Assembly: GCA_905214345.1 (NCBI GenBank)
Contig: CAJMLV010000006.1
Span: 23,139-87,138 of the forward strand
Origin: an uncultured bacterium
GTDB lineage: Bacteria > Bacillota > Clostridia > Oscillospirales > Ruminococcaceae
Reading direction: 5' to 3'
DNA length: 64,000 nt
The position numbers and the translations under genes were made by a program. This document shows, piece by piece, positions 1 to 8,317 of the stretch. Below the pieces are notes generated by a model. That model did not search any database and was not told where the DNA came from. It saw nothing but the letters and a program-made list of their open reading frames with translations. How positions within the stretch are numbered: the stretch's first letter is position 1; every line of letters begins with the position of its first letter.

Positions 1-403
1 GCGCGGCCGCATGACCGGCAAGGCCATGCGCGGCAACAAGGTCAATCAGGGCCAGTACGGCCTGATGGCTCTGGAGCCGGCGTGGATCACTTCCAACCAG
101 ATCGAGGCGGCCCGTGTTGCCATGACCCGTTATATCAAGCGTGGCGGCAAGGTCTGGATCAAGATCTTCCCCGACAAGCCTGTTACTGAAAAGCCGGCCG
201 GCACCCGCATGGGCTCCGGCAAGGGCAGCCCGGAATACTGGGTGGCCGTTGTCAAGCCCGGCCGTGTGCTGTTTGAAATCGCTGATGTTGATGAGGCGAC
301 CGCGCGTGAATCTCTGCGCCTGGCCTCTCACAAGCTGCCGGTGCGCTGCAAGTTCGTCAAGCGCGAAGAAATCGACACTGTGAAGGAGGGCGACGCTGAA
401 TGA
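1..403 (+). CDS. rplP: 50S ribosomal protein L16 (5' end cut by window)
   Basis: L16 of the large subunit, which sits near the A-site and peptidyl-transferase region. The window opens inside the gene: codons for R-G-R run in frame before the Met at position 11, matching the family pattern HRGRMxGKA, so about 13 N-terminal residues are missing. The visible 130+ residues contain the family's MGSGKGSPEYWVAVVKPG block. It is the last visible gene of the S10-type cluster; the 3' end carries the Shine-Dalgarno (AAGGAGG) of rpmC and overlaps it by 4 bp (ATGA). Confidence 0.97.
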   Translation, partial: RGRMTGKAMRGNKVNQGQYGLMALEPAWITSNQIEAARVAMTRYIKRGGKVWIKIFPDKPVTEKPAGTRMGSGKGSPEYWVAVVKPGRVLFEIADVDEATARESLRLASHKLPVRCKFVKREEIDTVKEGDAE

Positions 404-597
404 AAGCCACTGAACTGCGCGAAATGACCGATGTTGAGCTGGCCAAGCAGCTCAAAGATCTGAAAGCCGAACTGTTCAACCTGCGCTTTCAGCACGCCAT
501 CAACCAGCTGGAAAACCCGCTGCGCATCGATACCGTCAAGAAGGACATCGCTCGCGTGATGACCATCATGGCGGAAAAGAACGCGAAGAACGCGTAA
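400..597 (+). CDS. rpmC: 50S ribosomal protein L29
   Basis: A 65-residue L29, found at the exit of the peptide tunnel and part of the SRP/trigger-factor docking site. The two-helix pattern is complete: MKATELREMTDVELAKQLKDL, then FNLRFQHAINQLENPLRI. The start overlaps the rplP stop (ATGA), so the two are probably translationally coupled. Its place between L16 and S17 is the standard spc-region order. Confidence 0.97.
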   Translation: MKATELREMTDVELAKQLKDLKAELFNLRFQHAINQLENPLRIDTVKKDIARVMTIMAEKNAKNA

Positions 598-612
598 GAG
601 GGAGGGTAAAAC

Positions 613-867
613 ATGGAACGTAATCTGAGAAAGAGCCGTGTGGGCGTCGTCGTGTCCGACAAGATGGACAAGACCATCGTTGTCGCCGTCAAGGACAGCG
701 TCCAGCACCCCCTCTACAAGAAGATCATGAAGCGCACCAAGAAGTTCAAGGCCCATGATGAGAACGGCGAGGCCGGCATCGGTGACCGCGTCGAGATCAT
801 GGAGACCCGCAAGTTCTCCAAGGACGTCAACTGGCGTCTGGTGAAGATCATCGAGAAAGCGAAATAA
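613..867 (+). CDS. rpsQ: 30S ribosomal protein S17
   Basis: An 84-residue S17, a primary 16S rRNA-binding protein with an OB fold. The family core KSRVGVVVSDKMDKTIVV and the later GDRVEIMETRKFSKDVNWRLVKI block are intact. The ATG follows GAGGGAGGG by a few bases. It lies 15 bp after rpmC and ahead of rplN. Confidence 0.97.
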   Translation: MERNLRKSRVGVVVSDKMDKTIVVAVKDSVQHPLYKKIMKRTKKFKAHDENGEAGIGDRVEIMETRKFSKDVNWRLVKIIEKAK

Positions 868-900
868 TCAGCCTGGTACTTTGAAAGGAGGACCTGAAAG

Positions 901-1269
901 ATGGTTCAGATGCAAACTTATCTCAAAGTTGCCGACAACACCGGTGCCAAGGAGTTAATGTGCTTCCGTGTACTGGGCGGTACCCGTAAGAGATATGCCA
1001 ACATCGGCGACGTCGTTGTGTGCAGCGTCAAGAAGGCTGCTCCCGGCGGCACCGTGAAGAAGGGCGATGTGGTCAAGGCCGTTATCGTCCGCAGCAAGCA
1101 TGGCCTGCGCCGTGACGACGGTTCTTACATCCGTTTCGATGAGAACGCTGCCGTCATCGTCATGGCCGACAAGAGCCCCAAGGGCACCCGTATCTTTGGA
1201 CCTGTCGCTCGCGAACTGCGCGATGCCGGCTACACCAAGATCCTGTCCCTGGCTCCCGAATCGCTGTAA
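901..1269 (+). CDS. rplN: 50S ribosomal protein L14
   Basis: A 122-residue L14, the usual length, which forms part of the intersubunit bridge and the GTPase factor region. It begins MVQMQTYLKVADNTGAKELM, the family signature, and ends with FGPVARELRDAGYTKILSLAPESL. It has a strong AAAGGAGG Shine-Dalgarno about 8 nt upstream. The 33-bp gap to rpsQ holds no terminator, so it belongs to the same transcript. Confidence 0.97.
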   Translation: MVQMQTYLKVADNTGAKELMCFRVLGGTRKRYANIGDVVVCSVKKAAPGGTVKKGDVVKAVIVRSKHGLRRDDGSYIRFDENAAVIVMADKSPKGTRIFGPVARELRDAGYTKILSLAPESL

Positions 1270-1284
1270 GGAGGTTTTAATAGA

Positions 1285-1599
1285 ATGAACACTCTTCATG
1301 TTAAAACCGGCGACAACGTCATGATCATCTCCGGCAAGGACAAGGGCAAGACCGGCAAGGTCCTGCAGACCTCCCCGAAAGAGGGCAAGGTTATTGTCGA
1401 AGGCCTGAACATGGTCACTAAGCATGTCAAGCCCCGCCGTCAGGGCGAGCAGGGCGGCATTGTCAAGGCCGAAGGCGCTATCTACGCCTGCAAGGTCATG
1501 CCGGTGTGCCCCAAGTGTGGCAAGGCCACCCGCGTGGGCCATTCCGTCAAGGACGGCAAGAACGTCCGCATCTGCCGCAAGTGCGGCGCCGAACTGTAA
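1285..1599 (+). CDS. rplX: 50S ribosomal protein L24
   Basis: A 104-residue L24, an early assembly initiator. The N-terminal KOW segment (GDNVMIISGKDKGKTGKV) is followed by a C-terminal ribbon with two Cys pairs, CPKC at residues 75-78 and CRKC at 97-100, as in many clostridial L24 proteins; the pairs are likely to bind zinc. AAGGAGG precedes the start, 15 bp after rplN. Confidence 0.97.
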   Translation: MNTLHVKTGDNVMIISGKDKGKTGKVLQTSPKEGKVIVEGLNMVTKHVKPRRQGEQGGIVKAEGAIYACKVMPVCPKCGKATRVGHSVKDGKNVRICRKCGAEL

Positions 1600-1615
1600 G
1601 GGAGGAGTTTGAATC

Positions 1616-2155
1616 ATGGCACGTTTGAAAGAACAGTATGTCAACGAGATCGCTCCGGCCCTGAACAAGAAGTTCGGCTACAAGAGCGTGATGCAGATCC
1701 CCAAGCTGGACAAGGTCATCATCAACGTGGCCGCCGGCGAGGCGAAGGAAAACGCTAAGGTCATCGACGCCATCGTGGCTGACCTGGGCCAGATCACCGG
1801 CCAGAAGGCCATCGTGTGCAAGGCCAAGAAGAGCGTGGCTAACTTCAAGCTGCGCCAGGGCATGCCCATCGGCGCCAAGGTCACTCTGCGCGGCGAGCGT
1901 ATGTACGAGTTCGTCGATCGCCTGTTCAACGTGGCTCTGCCCCGTGTTCGCGACTTCCGCGGCATCAACGGCAACAGCTTCGACGGGCGCGGCAACTACG
2001 CCTTCGGCCTGAAGGAACAGATCATCTTCCCGGAAATCGACTTCGATAAGGTCGACGCTATCCGCGGTATGGACATCTGCTTCGTCACCACGGCCAAGAC
2101 CGACGAGGAAGCCAAGGAGCTGCTGAAGGCTCTGGGCGCTCCGTTCGCCAACTGA
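1616..2155 (+). CDS. rplE: 50S ribosomal protein L5
   Basis: A 179-residue L5, the 5S rRNA-binding protein of the central protuberance. Typical blocks are visible: an early motif reading MQIPKLDKVIINVAAGEA, then KSVANFKLRQGMPIGAKVTLRG, and the C-terminal RGMDICFVTTAKTDEEAKELL (quoted in parts). It is preceded by GGGAGGAG. It keeps its usual position between L24 and S14. Confidence 0.97.
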   Translation: MARLKEQYVNEIAPALNKKFGYKSVMQIPKLDKVIINVAAGEAKENAKVIDAIVADLGQITGQKAIVCKAKKSVANFKLRQGMPIGAKVTLRGERMYEFVDRLFNVALPRVRDFRGINGNSFDGRGNYAFGLKEQIIFPEIDFDKVDAIRGMDICFVTTAKTDEEAKELLKALGAPFAN

Positions 2156-2175
2156 GAAGGGGAGGAAGAAAACCA

Positions 2176-2361
2176 ATGGCAAAAACTTCTATGAAGATCA
2201 AGCAGCAGCGCCCGGCCAAGTTCTCCACCCGCGCTTACAACCGCTGCAAGATCTGCGGCCGTCCCCATGCCTATCTGCGCAAGTACGGCATCTGCCGTAT
2301 CTGCTTCCGTGAGCTGGCCTACAAGGGCGAGATCCCCGGCGTGAAGAAGGCTTCCTGGTAA
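2176..2361 (+). CDS. rpsZ: 30S ribosomal protein S14, zinc-binding type Z
   Basis: A 61-residue short-form S14. The four cysteines of the zinc ribbon are at residues 24, 27, 40 and 43 (CKIC and CRIC), marking the zinc-dependent form rather than the longer zinc-free paralogue. It ends with the family's GEIPGVKKASW. It lies 20 bp after rplE with a GGGGAGGAAG Shine-Dalgarno. Confidence 0.97.
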   Translation: MAKTSMKIKQQRPAKFSTRAYNRCKICGRPHAYLRKYGICRICFRELAYKGEIPGVKKASW

Positions 2362-2421
2362 TCAGAGACAGGAAAAGACGTAACAACAACATCTTTAACA
2401 CAACCTAAGGAGGTTAGTGGC

Positions 2422-2820
2422 ATGCAAATCACCGATCCTATCGCGGACCTGCTGACCCGCATCCGCAATGCCAGCACTGCCAAACACCCTTCCGTGGACG
2501 TTCCTGCTTCCAACCTGAAGAAGGCAATCTGCCAGATCCTGGTTGATGAGGGCTACATCAAGGGTATGAAAGTGACCGAAGACAGCAAGCAGGGCGTTAT
2601 CACCCTGACCCTCAAGTACCAGGACAACGGTATGCCGGTCATCGCGGGCCTGAAGCGCGTTTCCAAGCCCGGCCTGCGTATCTACACCAACTGCGAGGAT
2701 ATGCCCAAGGTCATGAAGGGCCTGGGCACCGCGATCATCTCCACTTCCAAAGGCGTCATGACCGACAAGGCTGCCCGTGCTGCCCATGTCGGCGGTGAAG
2801 TGCTGGCCTTTGTGTGGTAA
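2422..2820 (+). CDS. rpsH: 30S ribosomal protein S8
   Basis: A 132-residue S8, a central-domain 16S rRNA-binding protein and, in E. coli, the repressor of the spc operon. It starts MQITDPIADLLTRIRNA and has the C-terminal GLGTAIISTSKGVMTDKAAR rRNA-binding segment. The 60-bp gap after rpsZ holds an AAGGAGG and no obvious terminator. Confidence 0.97.
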   Translation: MQITDPIADLLTRIRNASTAKHPSVDVPASNLKKAICQILVDEGYIKGMKVTEDSKQGVITLTLKYQDNGMPVIAGLKRVSKPGLRIYTNCEDMPKVMKGLGTAIISTSKGVMTDKAARAAHVGGEVLAFVW

Positions 2821-2838
2821 GAAAGGGGCTTAAAGACA

Positions 2839-3387
2839 ATGTCGAGAATTGGAAGAAAACCCATCGTCATTCCTGCGGGTGTTGATGTGAAGATCGACGA
2901 GGCCGAACACAACATCACTGTGAAAGGCCCCAAGGGTACCCTGCATTCCAACTATCATCCCCTGATGACCGTTAAGGTCGAGGGCAATGAGATCCTGGTT
3001 ACCCGTCCCAATGACGAAAAGCAGGCCCGCAGCCTGCACGGCCTGACCCGCACCAACATCCACAACATGGTCGTTGGCGTCACCGAAGGCTTCCGCAAGG
3101 ATATGGAAATCCAGGGCGTCGGCTATCGCTGCGCCAAGCAGGGCAAGACTCTGGCCCTGACCCTGGGCTTCTCTCATCCCGTCAATGTTGAAGAGACCGA
3201 CACCATCCAGATCGAAGTGAAGGATGCGCTGCATTTCAGCATCGTCGGCATCAACAAGCAGGAAGTCGGCCAGTTCGCTGCCGAAGTCCGCGCCAAGCGT
3301 CCGCCGGAACCCTACAAGGGCAAGGGCATTCGCTATGTTGGCGAGTATGTCATCCGCAAGGAAGGCAAAGCCGGTAAAGGCAAATAA
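2839..3387 (+). CDS. rplF: 50S ribosomal protein L6
   Basis: A 182-residue L6 with the duplicated fold near the factor-binding stalk base. It begins MSRIGRKPIVIPAGVDV, and the second repeat carries RAKRPPEPYKGKGIRYVGE, the conserved C-terminal signature. It lies 18 bp after rpsH and shares the operon. Confidence 0.97.
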   Translation: MSRIGRKPIVIPAGVDVKIDEAEHNITVKGPKGTLHSNYHPLMTVKVEGNEILVTRPNDEKQARSLHGLTRTNIHNMVVGVTEGFRKDMEIQGVGYRCAKQGKTLALTLGFSHPVNVEETDTIQIEVKDALHFSIVGINKQEVGQFAAEVRAKRPPEPYKGKGIRYVGEYVIRKEGKAGKGK

Positions 3388-3405
3388 TAGGAGGGGAGAA
3401 ACATT

Positions 3406-3765
3406 ATGGTCAACAAGGCTGATAAGAACGAAGCTCGTCTTCGCCGTCACCGCCGCGTCCGCGGCAAGATCAGCGGCACGGCCGAGCGTCCTCGTCTGGA
3501 TGTTTTCCGCTCTGCCAAGCACATCTACGTTCAGGTCATCGATGACGTTGCCGGCGTGACTCTGGCAGCTGCTTCCACCCTGGACAAGGACTTTGAGGAC
3601 TACGGCGGAAACGTCGAAGCCGCCAAGAAGGTCGGCGCCGCCATCGCCAAGAAATGCCTGGAAAAGGGCATCACCGAAGTGGTCTATGACCGCGGCGGTT
3701 TCGTCTACCACGGCCGCGTGAAGGCTCTCGCTGAGGGCGCTCGCGAAGCCGGTCTGAAACTGTAA
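3406..3765 (+). CDS. rplR: 50S ribosomal protein L18
   Basis: A 119-residue L18, a 5S rRNA-binding protein of the central protuberance. The N-terminal arm is basic (RLRRHRRVRGKISGTAERPR), followed by DVFRSAKHIYVQVIDD and the closing YDRGGFVYHGRVKALAEGAR signature. GGAGGGGAG precedes its start. Confidence 0.97.
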   Translation: MVNKADKNEARLRRHRRVRGKISGTAERPRLDVFRSAKHIYVQVIDDVAGVTLAAASTLDKDFEDYGGNVEAAKKVGAAIAKKCLEKGITEVVYDRGGFVYHGRVKALAEGAREAGLKL

Positions 3766-3778
3766 GGAGGGATCGAAC

Positions 3779-4285
3779 ATGGCCATGCAGAGAAACAGAG
3801 AACAAGATGACGGCATGATCACCAAGGTCGTCTCCATCAACCGCGTTTCCAAGACCGTCAAGGGCGGCCGCGTTATGAAGTTCGCTGCCCTGATCGTCGT
3901 GGGCGACGGCAAGGGTAACATCGGCTACGGCGTCGGCAAGTCCGGCGAAGTTCCCGAGGCTATCCGCAAGGGCGAAGGTGCTGCCAAGAAGAACATGCAC
4001 AAGATCGCCATGAAGGGCACCACCATTCCCCACGAGATCGTGGGCGAGTTCGGCGCCGGCCGCGTGCTGATGCGTCCCGCCGCCCCCGGTACCGGCGTTA
4101 TCGCCGGCGGCCCGGTCCGTGCGGTGCTGGAATGCGCCGGCATCAAGGACATCCGTACCAAGAGCCTGCGTTCCAACAATCCGATCAATGTCACCGCCGC
4201 GACCTTCGCCGGCCTGTGCGGTCTGACCGACGCCGAGTCTGTTGCTGCCAAGCGCGGCAAGACCGTCGCCGAGATCCTGGGCTAA
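3779..4285 (+). CDS. rpsE: 30S ribosomal protein S5
   Basis: A 168-residue S5, involved in decoding fidelity and the mRNA entry helicase site. The conserved RVSKTVKGGRVMKFAALIVV and GYGVGKSGEVPEAIRKG blocks are present. It lies 13 bp after rplR with AAGGAGGG upstream. It carries the usual C-terminal LRSNNPINVTAATFAGL run. Confidence 0.97.
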   Translation: MAMQRNREQDDGMITKVVSINRVSKTVKGGRVMKFAALIVVGDGKGNIGYGVGKSGEVPEAIRKGEGAAKKNMHKIAMKGTTIPHEIVGEFGAGRVLMRPAAPGTGVIAGGPVRAVLECAGIKDIRTKSLRSNNPINVTAATFAGLCGLTDAESVAAKRGKTVAEILG

Positions 4286-4299
4286 GGAGGGCGCTGAAC

Positions 4300-4479
4300 A
4301 TGGAAAAACTGAGCATTCGTCTTGCCAAGAGCCTGATCGGCCGCGGCAAAGAGCAGATTTCCGTCGCGAAGTCTTTGGGCCTGCATCGTCCGGGTGACGT
4401 TGTCGAACAGCCTGACAACGCCGCTACCGCCGGTAAGATCGCCAAGATCTCTCACCTGGTCGTTGTGACCAAGCTGTAA
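4300..4479 (+). CDS. rpmD: 50S ribosomal protein L30
   Basis: A 59-residue L30. The true start is the ATG at 4300, preceded by AAGGAGG at 4284-4290. The protein reads MEKLSIRLAKSLIGRGKEQ and ends ISHLVVVTKL, typical of the family. A longer open frame upstream is only read-through of the rpsE region in another frame. Confidence 0.96.
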   Translation: MEKLSIRLAKSLIGRGKEQISVAKSLGLHRPGDVVEQPDNAATAGKIAKISHLVVVTKL

Positions 4480-4492
4480 TGGAGGTGCAAGC

Positions 4493-4930
4493 ATGAAGCT
4501 TCATGAACTGAACGCGCCCAAGGGCGCCCGCAAGGCCGTTACCCGCAAGGGCCGCGGCGCGGGTTCCGGCAATGGTAAGACTGCCGGCTACGGCCACAAG
4601 GGCCAGAAAGCCCGTTCCGGCGTCAAGAAGGCCGGCTTTGAAGGCGGCCAGATGCCGCTGCAGCGCCGTCTGCCGAAGCGCGGCTTCAACAACATTTTCG
4701 CCACCAAATATGTCACCATCAAGGTGTCTGACCTGGAGAAGTTTGAGGCCGGCGCCACTGTGGACGCCGCCGCTCTGCTGGAAAAGGGCATCATCTCCCG
4801 CACTCTGGACGGTGTCAAGGTCCTGGGCAACGGCGAGCTGACCAAAGCCGTCAATGTCAAGGTCGCGGCCTACACGGCCTCTGCCAAGGAAAAAATCGAA
4901 AAGGCAGGCGGGAAAGCTGAGGTGATCTAA
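4493..4930 (+). CDS. rplO: 50S ribosomal protein L15
   Basis: A 145-residue L15, a late assembly protein. The Gly/Lys-rich N-terminus (GAGSGNGKTAGYGHKGQKAR) and FEGGQMPLQRRLPKRGF are diagnostic. Its stop at 4930 is separated by a single base from the secY start, suggesting tight coupling. Confidence 0.97.
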   Translation: MKLHELNAPKGARKAVTRKGRGAGSGNGKTAGYGHKGQKARSGVKKAGFEGGQMPLQRRLPKRGFNNIFATKYVTIKVSDLEKFEAGATVDAAALLEKGIISRTLDGVKVLGNGELTKAVNVKVAAYTASAKEKIEKAGGKAEVI

Positions 4931-4931
4931 G

Positions 4932-6209
4932 GTGTTCGAAACCTTCCGCAATGCCTGGAAGATCGACGACCTCCGCAAGCGTCTTCTGTTTACGCTTGTG
5001 ATCCTGGTCCTCTTCCGCCTGGGCTGTGCGATTCCGGTACCTTATATCACTTCCGGCACCCTCACGGATATGTTTGCCACCGGCAGCATGCTCGAGTATC
5101 TGGACATGATGTCCGGTAATGCTCTGAGCCAGTGCGCGATCTTCGCGTTGGGCGTTCAGCCGTATATCAACGCGTCCATTATCGTGCAGCTGCTGACGGT
5201 TGCCATTCCTTACCTGGAGAACCTCTCCAAGGAAGGTGAAGAAGGCCGGCGCAAGCTGACCCGAATCACCAACTATGTGGGCTGCGGCATCGGCGTGCTG
5301 CTGTCCGTCGCCTACTACTTCATCCTGCGCCGCAGCGCCGCTCTGGAGTACACCGAAGGCTTTGCCGGCATCTTCGCCGCCATCGTCATCGTGCTGTGCT
5401 TCACCGCCGGCAGCCAGCTGGTTACCTGGATGGGCAACCAGATCGACTCCAAGGGCATCGGCAACGGTGTGTCGCTGCTGATCTTCGCCGGCATCGTGGC
5501 CAACTGGTCCCGTGTGCTGACCATGGTCAAGAGCATCCTCACCGCCGCCCAGACCTCCAGCGGATACTACATCCTGCTGCCGGTCCTGGTGGTGCTGGCC
5601 CTGGCCGCGGTTGTCTTCGTGGTCATCCTGACCAACGCGGAACGCCGCATCCCGGTGCAGTATGCCAAGCGTGTGGTCGGCCGTAAGATGTACGGCGGCC
5701 AGGCAAGCTACATTCCCATCAAGGTGAATATGTCCGGCGTTATGCCCGTCATCTTCGCCATGACGCTGTGCAGCCTGCCCAACATGGTCGGCAGCTTCCT
5801 GGGCTGGACGGACAACATCTTCTTCCAGGTGTTCAACTACACCAGCCCGGTGTACCTGGTGGCTTATGTGCTGCTGATCATCGGCTTCAACTACTTCTAT
5901 GTCGCGATCCAGTATAACCCCATTGACATCAGCAACCAGCTGCGCAAGAACAATGGTACGATTCCGGGCATCCGCCCCGGCAAGCCCACCAGCGATTTCA
6001 TCACCAAGACCCTGCAGAAGATCACTCTGATCGGCGGCATCTTCCTGGCGGTGGTCGCGGGCCTGCCCATCGTGCTGGGCGACATTACCCACATCTCGAT
6101 CCAGCTCGGCGGTACCAGCCTGCTGATCGTGGTCGGCGTCGCGCTTGACACCGCCCGCTCTCTGGAAGGCTACATGACCGCCCGTCATCACAAAGGCTTT
6201 TTGGAATAA
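4932..6209 (+). CDS. secY: Preprotein translocase subunit SecY
   Basis: A 425-residue SecY, the ten-helix channel of the Sec translocon, working with the SecA encoded at 33837-36710. The start is GTG at 4932, one base after the rplO stop, with GAGGTG upstream inside rplO. It contains the early LLFTLVILVLFRLGCAIPVP helix, the GVQPYINASIIVQLL plug/helix 2 region, the cytosolic NAERRIPVQYAKR loop and PGIRPGKPTSDFI. Confidence 0.97.
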   Translation: MFETFRNAWKIDDLRKRLLFTLVILVLFRLGCAIPVPYITSGTLTDMFATGSMLEYLDMMSGNALSQCAIFALGVQPYINASIIVQLLTVAIPYLENLSKEGEEGRRKLTRITNYVGCGIGVLLSVAYYFILRRSAALEYTEGFAGIFAAIVIVLCFTAGSQLVTWMGNQIDSKGIGNGVSLLIFAGIVANWSRVLTMVKSILTAAQTSSGYYILLPVLVVLALAAVVFVVILTNAERRIPVQYAKRVVGRKMYGGQASYIPIKVNMSGVMPVIFAMTLCSLPNMVGSFLGWTDNIFFQVFNYTSPVYLVAYVLLIIGFNYFYVAIQYNPIDISNQLRKNNGTIPGIRPGKPTSDFITKTLQKITLIGGIFLAVVAGLPIVLGDITHISIQLGGTSLLIVVGVALDTARSLEGYMTARHHKGFLE

Positions 6210-6257
6210 CAGCGGAAGGCTGTCAAAGAGCAGCCGACAGGAAAGGGGAAACGACGT

Positions 6258-6890
6258 ATGAAACTGATCCTTTTGGGCGCCCCCGGCGCCGGCAAAGGCA
6301 CCCAGGCAGAGATCATCTGCGATAAGCTGGGTATCCCCACCATTTCCACCGGCAACATCCTGCGTGCCGCCGTTAAGGAAGGCACCCCGATGGGCCTGAA
6401 AGCCAAAAGTTTTATGGACGCGGGCGCGCTTGTCCCTGACGATGTCATCGTTGGCATCGTCAAGGAGCGCCTGGCCGCGCCCGACTGCAGCGGCGGGTTC
6501 ATTCTGGACGGTATGCCGCGCACCATTGCCCAGGGCGAAGCTCTGGAAGCCATGGGTGTGGAAATCGACAAGGTATTGAACCTGGTTGTTGCCGATGAGG
6601 CCATCATGGAGCGCATGAGCGGCCGTCGCGTGTGCGCCAAGTGCGGCGCCAGCTATCACATCAAGAACAAGCCCAGCGCCAAGCCGGGTGTTTGCGATCG
6701 GTGCGGCGGGGAACTGGTCATCCGCAAGGATGACGAGCCCGCCACCGTGCTGGACCGCCTGAAAGCGTATCACGAACAGACCGAGCCTCTCGTGGCCTTC
6801 TACCGCGAACGCGGCAAACTGGTGGAGATTCCCGACAAGGGCTCCATCGAGGACACCACTGCGCTGATCCTCAAAGAGTTGGAGGCATAA
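6258..6890 (+). CDS. adk: Adenylate kinase, zinc-lid form
   Basis: A 210-residue adenylate kinase (ATP + AMP = 2 ADP). The P-loop GAPGAGKGT is at residues 7-15 and FILDGMPRT near 81-89. The lid carries four cysteines (126, 129, 146, 149), the zinc-lid form common in Gram-positives. It lies downstream of secY as in Bacillus; the 48-bp gap has a small GGCTGTC/GCCGAC stem and a GAAAGGGG Shine-Dalgarno. Confidence 0.97.
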   Translation: MKLILLGAPGAGKGTQAEIICDKLGIPTISTGNILRAAVKEGTPMGLKAKSFMDAGALVPDDVIVGIVKERLAAPDCSGGFILDGMPRTIAQGEALEAMGVEIDKVLNLVVADEAIMERMSGRRVCAKCGASYHIKNKPSAKPGVCDRCGGELVIRKDDEPATVLDRLKAYHEQTEPLVAFYRERGKLVEIPDKGSIEDTTALILKELEA

Positions 6891-6897
6891 CGCACCC

Positions 6898-7671
6898 ATG
6901 ATCCAAATCAAAAACGCTGCCGAGATCGAGAAAATGCGTCGCGCCTGCGCCATCAGCGCAGCGGCGCTCAAGGCGGGCGGCGAAGCGATCGAACCCGGTA
7001 TTTCCACCGCGGAGATCGACAAGATCATTTACGACTTTATCGTGCGCCATGGCGCAAGGCCGAATTTCCTGCACCTGTACGGATTCCCGGCCACCGCCTG
7101 CATCAGTGTGAACGATACCGTGATCCACGGCATCCCCACCCGCGAACAGAAGATCCGCCCCGGTGATATCGTATCCATCGACACCGGCTGCAAGATCGAC
7201 GGCTTCAACGGCGACAACGCCTGCACCTTTGCCTGCGGCAAAGTGGACAAGGAAGCCCAGCGGCTGCTGGATGTCACCCGCGAAAGCCTGCACCGCGGCA
7301 TTGCCGCGGCCCAGGCCGGCGCGCGGATCGGGGACATCGGCCATGCGGTGCAGAGCTATGTTGAAGAGAACGGCTTCTCGGTCGTGCGCAGCTTTGTCGG
7401 CCACGGCGTCGGCAAGGAACTGCACGAAGACCCGGAAGTCCCGAACTTCGGCAACCCCGGCCGCGGACCGCGCCTGGTCCCCGGGATGTGCATCGCCATC
7501 GAACCGATGGTGAACCAGTACAAATACGCGGTAAAGACGTTGAACGACGGATGGACGGTCAAGACTTGTGACGGGGGACTGGCTGCTCACTTTGAGCACA
7601 CGGTTCTCATCACCAAAGAGGGGCCCGAAATCCTGACCCACGGCTGGGAGGAACCCGAATGGACTTTGTAA
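6898..7671 (+). CDS. map: Methionine aminopeptidase, type I
   Basis: A 257-residue MetAP that removes the initiator Met. All five metal ligands are readable: D95, D106, H169, E202 and E233, plus H78 in the active site and the GHGVG motif at 168-172. The Shine-Dalgarno lies in the end of adk (GGAGG), 7 bp before the start. It overlaps the next gene by 13 bp. Confidence 0.96.
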   Translation: MIQIKNAAEIEKMRRACAISAAALKAGGEAIEPGISTAEIDKIIYDFIVRHGARPNFLHLYGFPATACISVNDTVIHGIPTREQKIRPGDIVSIDTGCKIDGFNGDNACTFACGKVDKEAQRLLDVTRESLHRGIAAAQAGARIGDIGHAVQSYVEENGFSVVRSFVGHGVGKELHEDPEVPNFGNPGRGPRLVPGMCIAIEPMVNQYKYAVKTLNDGWTVKTCDGGLAAHFEHTVLITKEGPEILTHGWEEPEWTL

Positions 7672-7913
7672 AAGGCCGTTTGGTACGCTCCAGGGCGGGA
7701 CGGGACAAGACCCGGACCTTTGCCGTGGTGGCTGCCGAGGGCTGCATGCTGTGGCTGGCCAACGGGAGCAAGCGGCCTCTGGCCGCGCCCAAACGCAAGA
7801 AAGCCCGGCATGTGGCACCTACCGCCACCGTTCTGGCAAACGAGCTTCTGAAAAGCGATCAACTGCTCAGTGAGGCAATCGCCGCTTACGATGCGGCTCA
7901 CCCCGCTGAATGA
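7659..7913 (+). CDS. KOW-domain RNA-binding protein (small r-protein-operon gene)
   Basis: An 84-residue basic protein. The N-terminal segment MDFVKGRLVRSRAGRDK followed by TFAVVAAEG resembles the KOW/L14e-like proteins that Firmicutes encode between map and infA (Bacillus ybzG position). The rest is Lys/Arg-rich and helical. It starts inside the 3' end of map (13-bp overlap), with GGGAGGAA upstream in map, suggesting coupled translation. The exact molecular role is unknown; the RNA-binding label is by family. Confidence 0.85.
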   Translation: MDFVKGRLVRSRAGRDKTRTFAVVAAEGCMLWLANGSKRPLAAPKRKKARHVAPTATVLANELLKSDQLLSEAIAAYDAAHPAE

Positions 7914-7935
7914 ACCCTTCAAGGAGGCAATCAGC

Positions 7936-8172
7936 TTGTCTAAAGAAGATGTCATCGAAGTAGAAGGCGTCGTGCGTGAGGCTTTGCCCAACACCGTGTT
8001 CAAGGTCGAGCTGCTCAACAAAGAGGGCAAGCCCAACGGCCACACGGTTTCGGCGCACATCTCCGGCAAACTGCGGACCAACTTCATCCGCATCCTGCCC
8101 GGCGACAAGGTCACCATGGAAATGTCGCCCTACGACCTGACCAAAGCCCGGATCACCTGGCGTTCCAAGTAA
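7936..8172 (+). CDS. infA: Translation initiation factor IF-1 (TTG start)
   Basis: A 78-residue OB-fold IF-1. The start is TTG at 7936, chosen because AAGGAGG (7920-7926) lies at the right distance and the family begins xKEDVIEVEG. An upstream ATG would add 22 residues not found in IF-1. Compared with the usual 72 residues there is an insertion of about six (NKEGKPN) in the loop before HTVSAHISGK. The C-terminus is LTKARITWRSK. Confidence 0.95.
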   Translation: MSKEDVIEVEGVVREALPNTVFKVELLNKEGKPNGHTVSAHISGKLRTNFIRILPGDKVTMEMSPYDLTKARITWRSK

Positions 8173-8203
8173 ACGCCTTGTGTCATAGAAGGAGGTTAAC
8201 ATC

Positions 8204-8317
8204 ATGAAGGTAAAACCTTCCGTGAAACCCATTTGCGAAAAGTGCAAGGTCATCAAGCGCAAAGGCCGCGTGATGGTCATCTGCATCAACCCCAAGCATA
8301 AGCAGCGTCAGGGCTAA
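8204..8317 (+). CDS. rpmJ: 50S ribosomal protein L36
   Basis: A 37-residue L36, too short for routine ORF listing. It reads MKVKPSVKPICEKCKVIKRK and ends with NPKHKQRQG. Cys11, Cys14 and Cys27 with His32 form the zinc-ribbon ligands of the zinc-binding form. AGGAGGT (8190-8196) precedes the ATG. It is followed by a 116-nt structured gap before rpsM. Confidence 0.97.
   Translation: MKVKPSVKPICEKCKVIKRKGRVMVICINPKHKQRQG

Noticed and set aside
4857..7028. 723-codon leftward frame across secY and adk
   Set aside because: It spans two certain genes and their gap on the other strand, and has no motifs.
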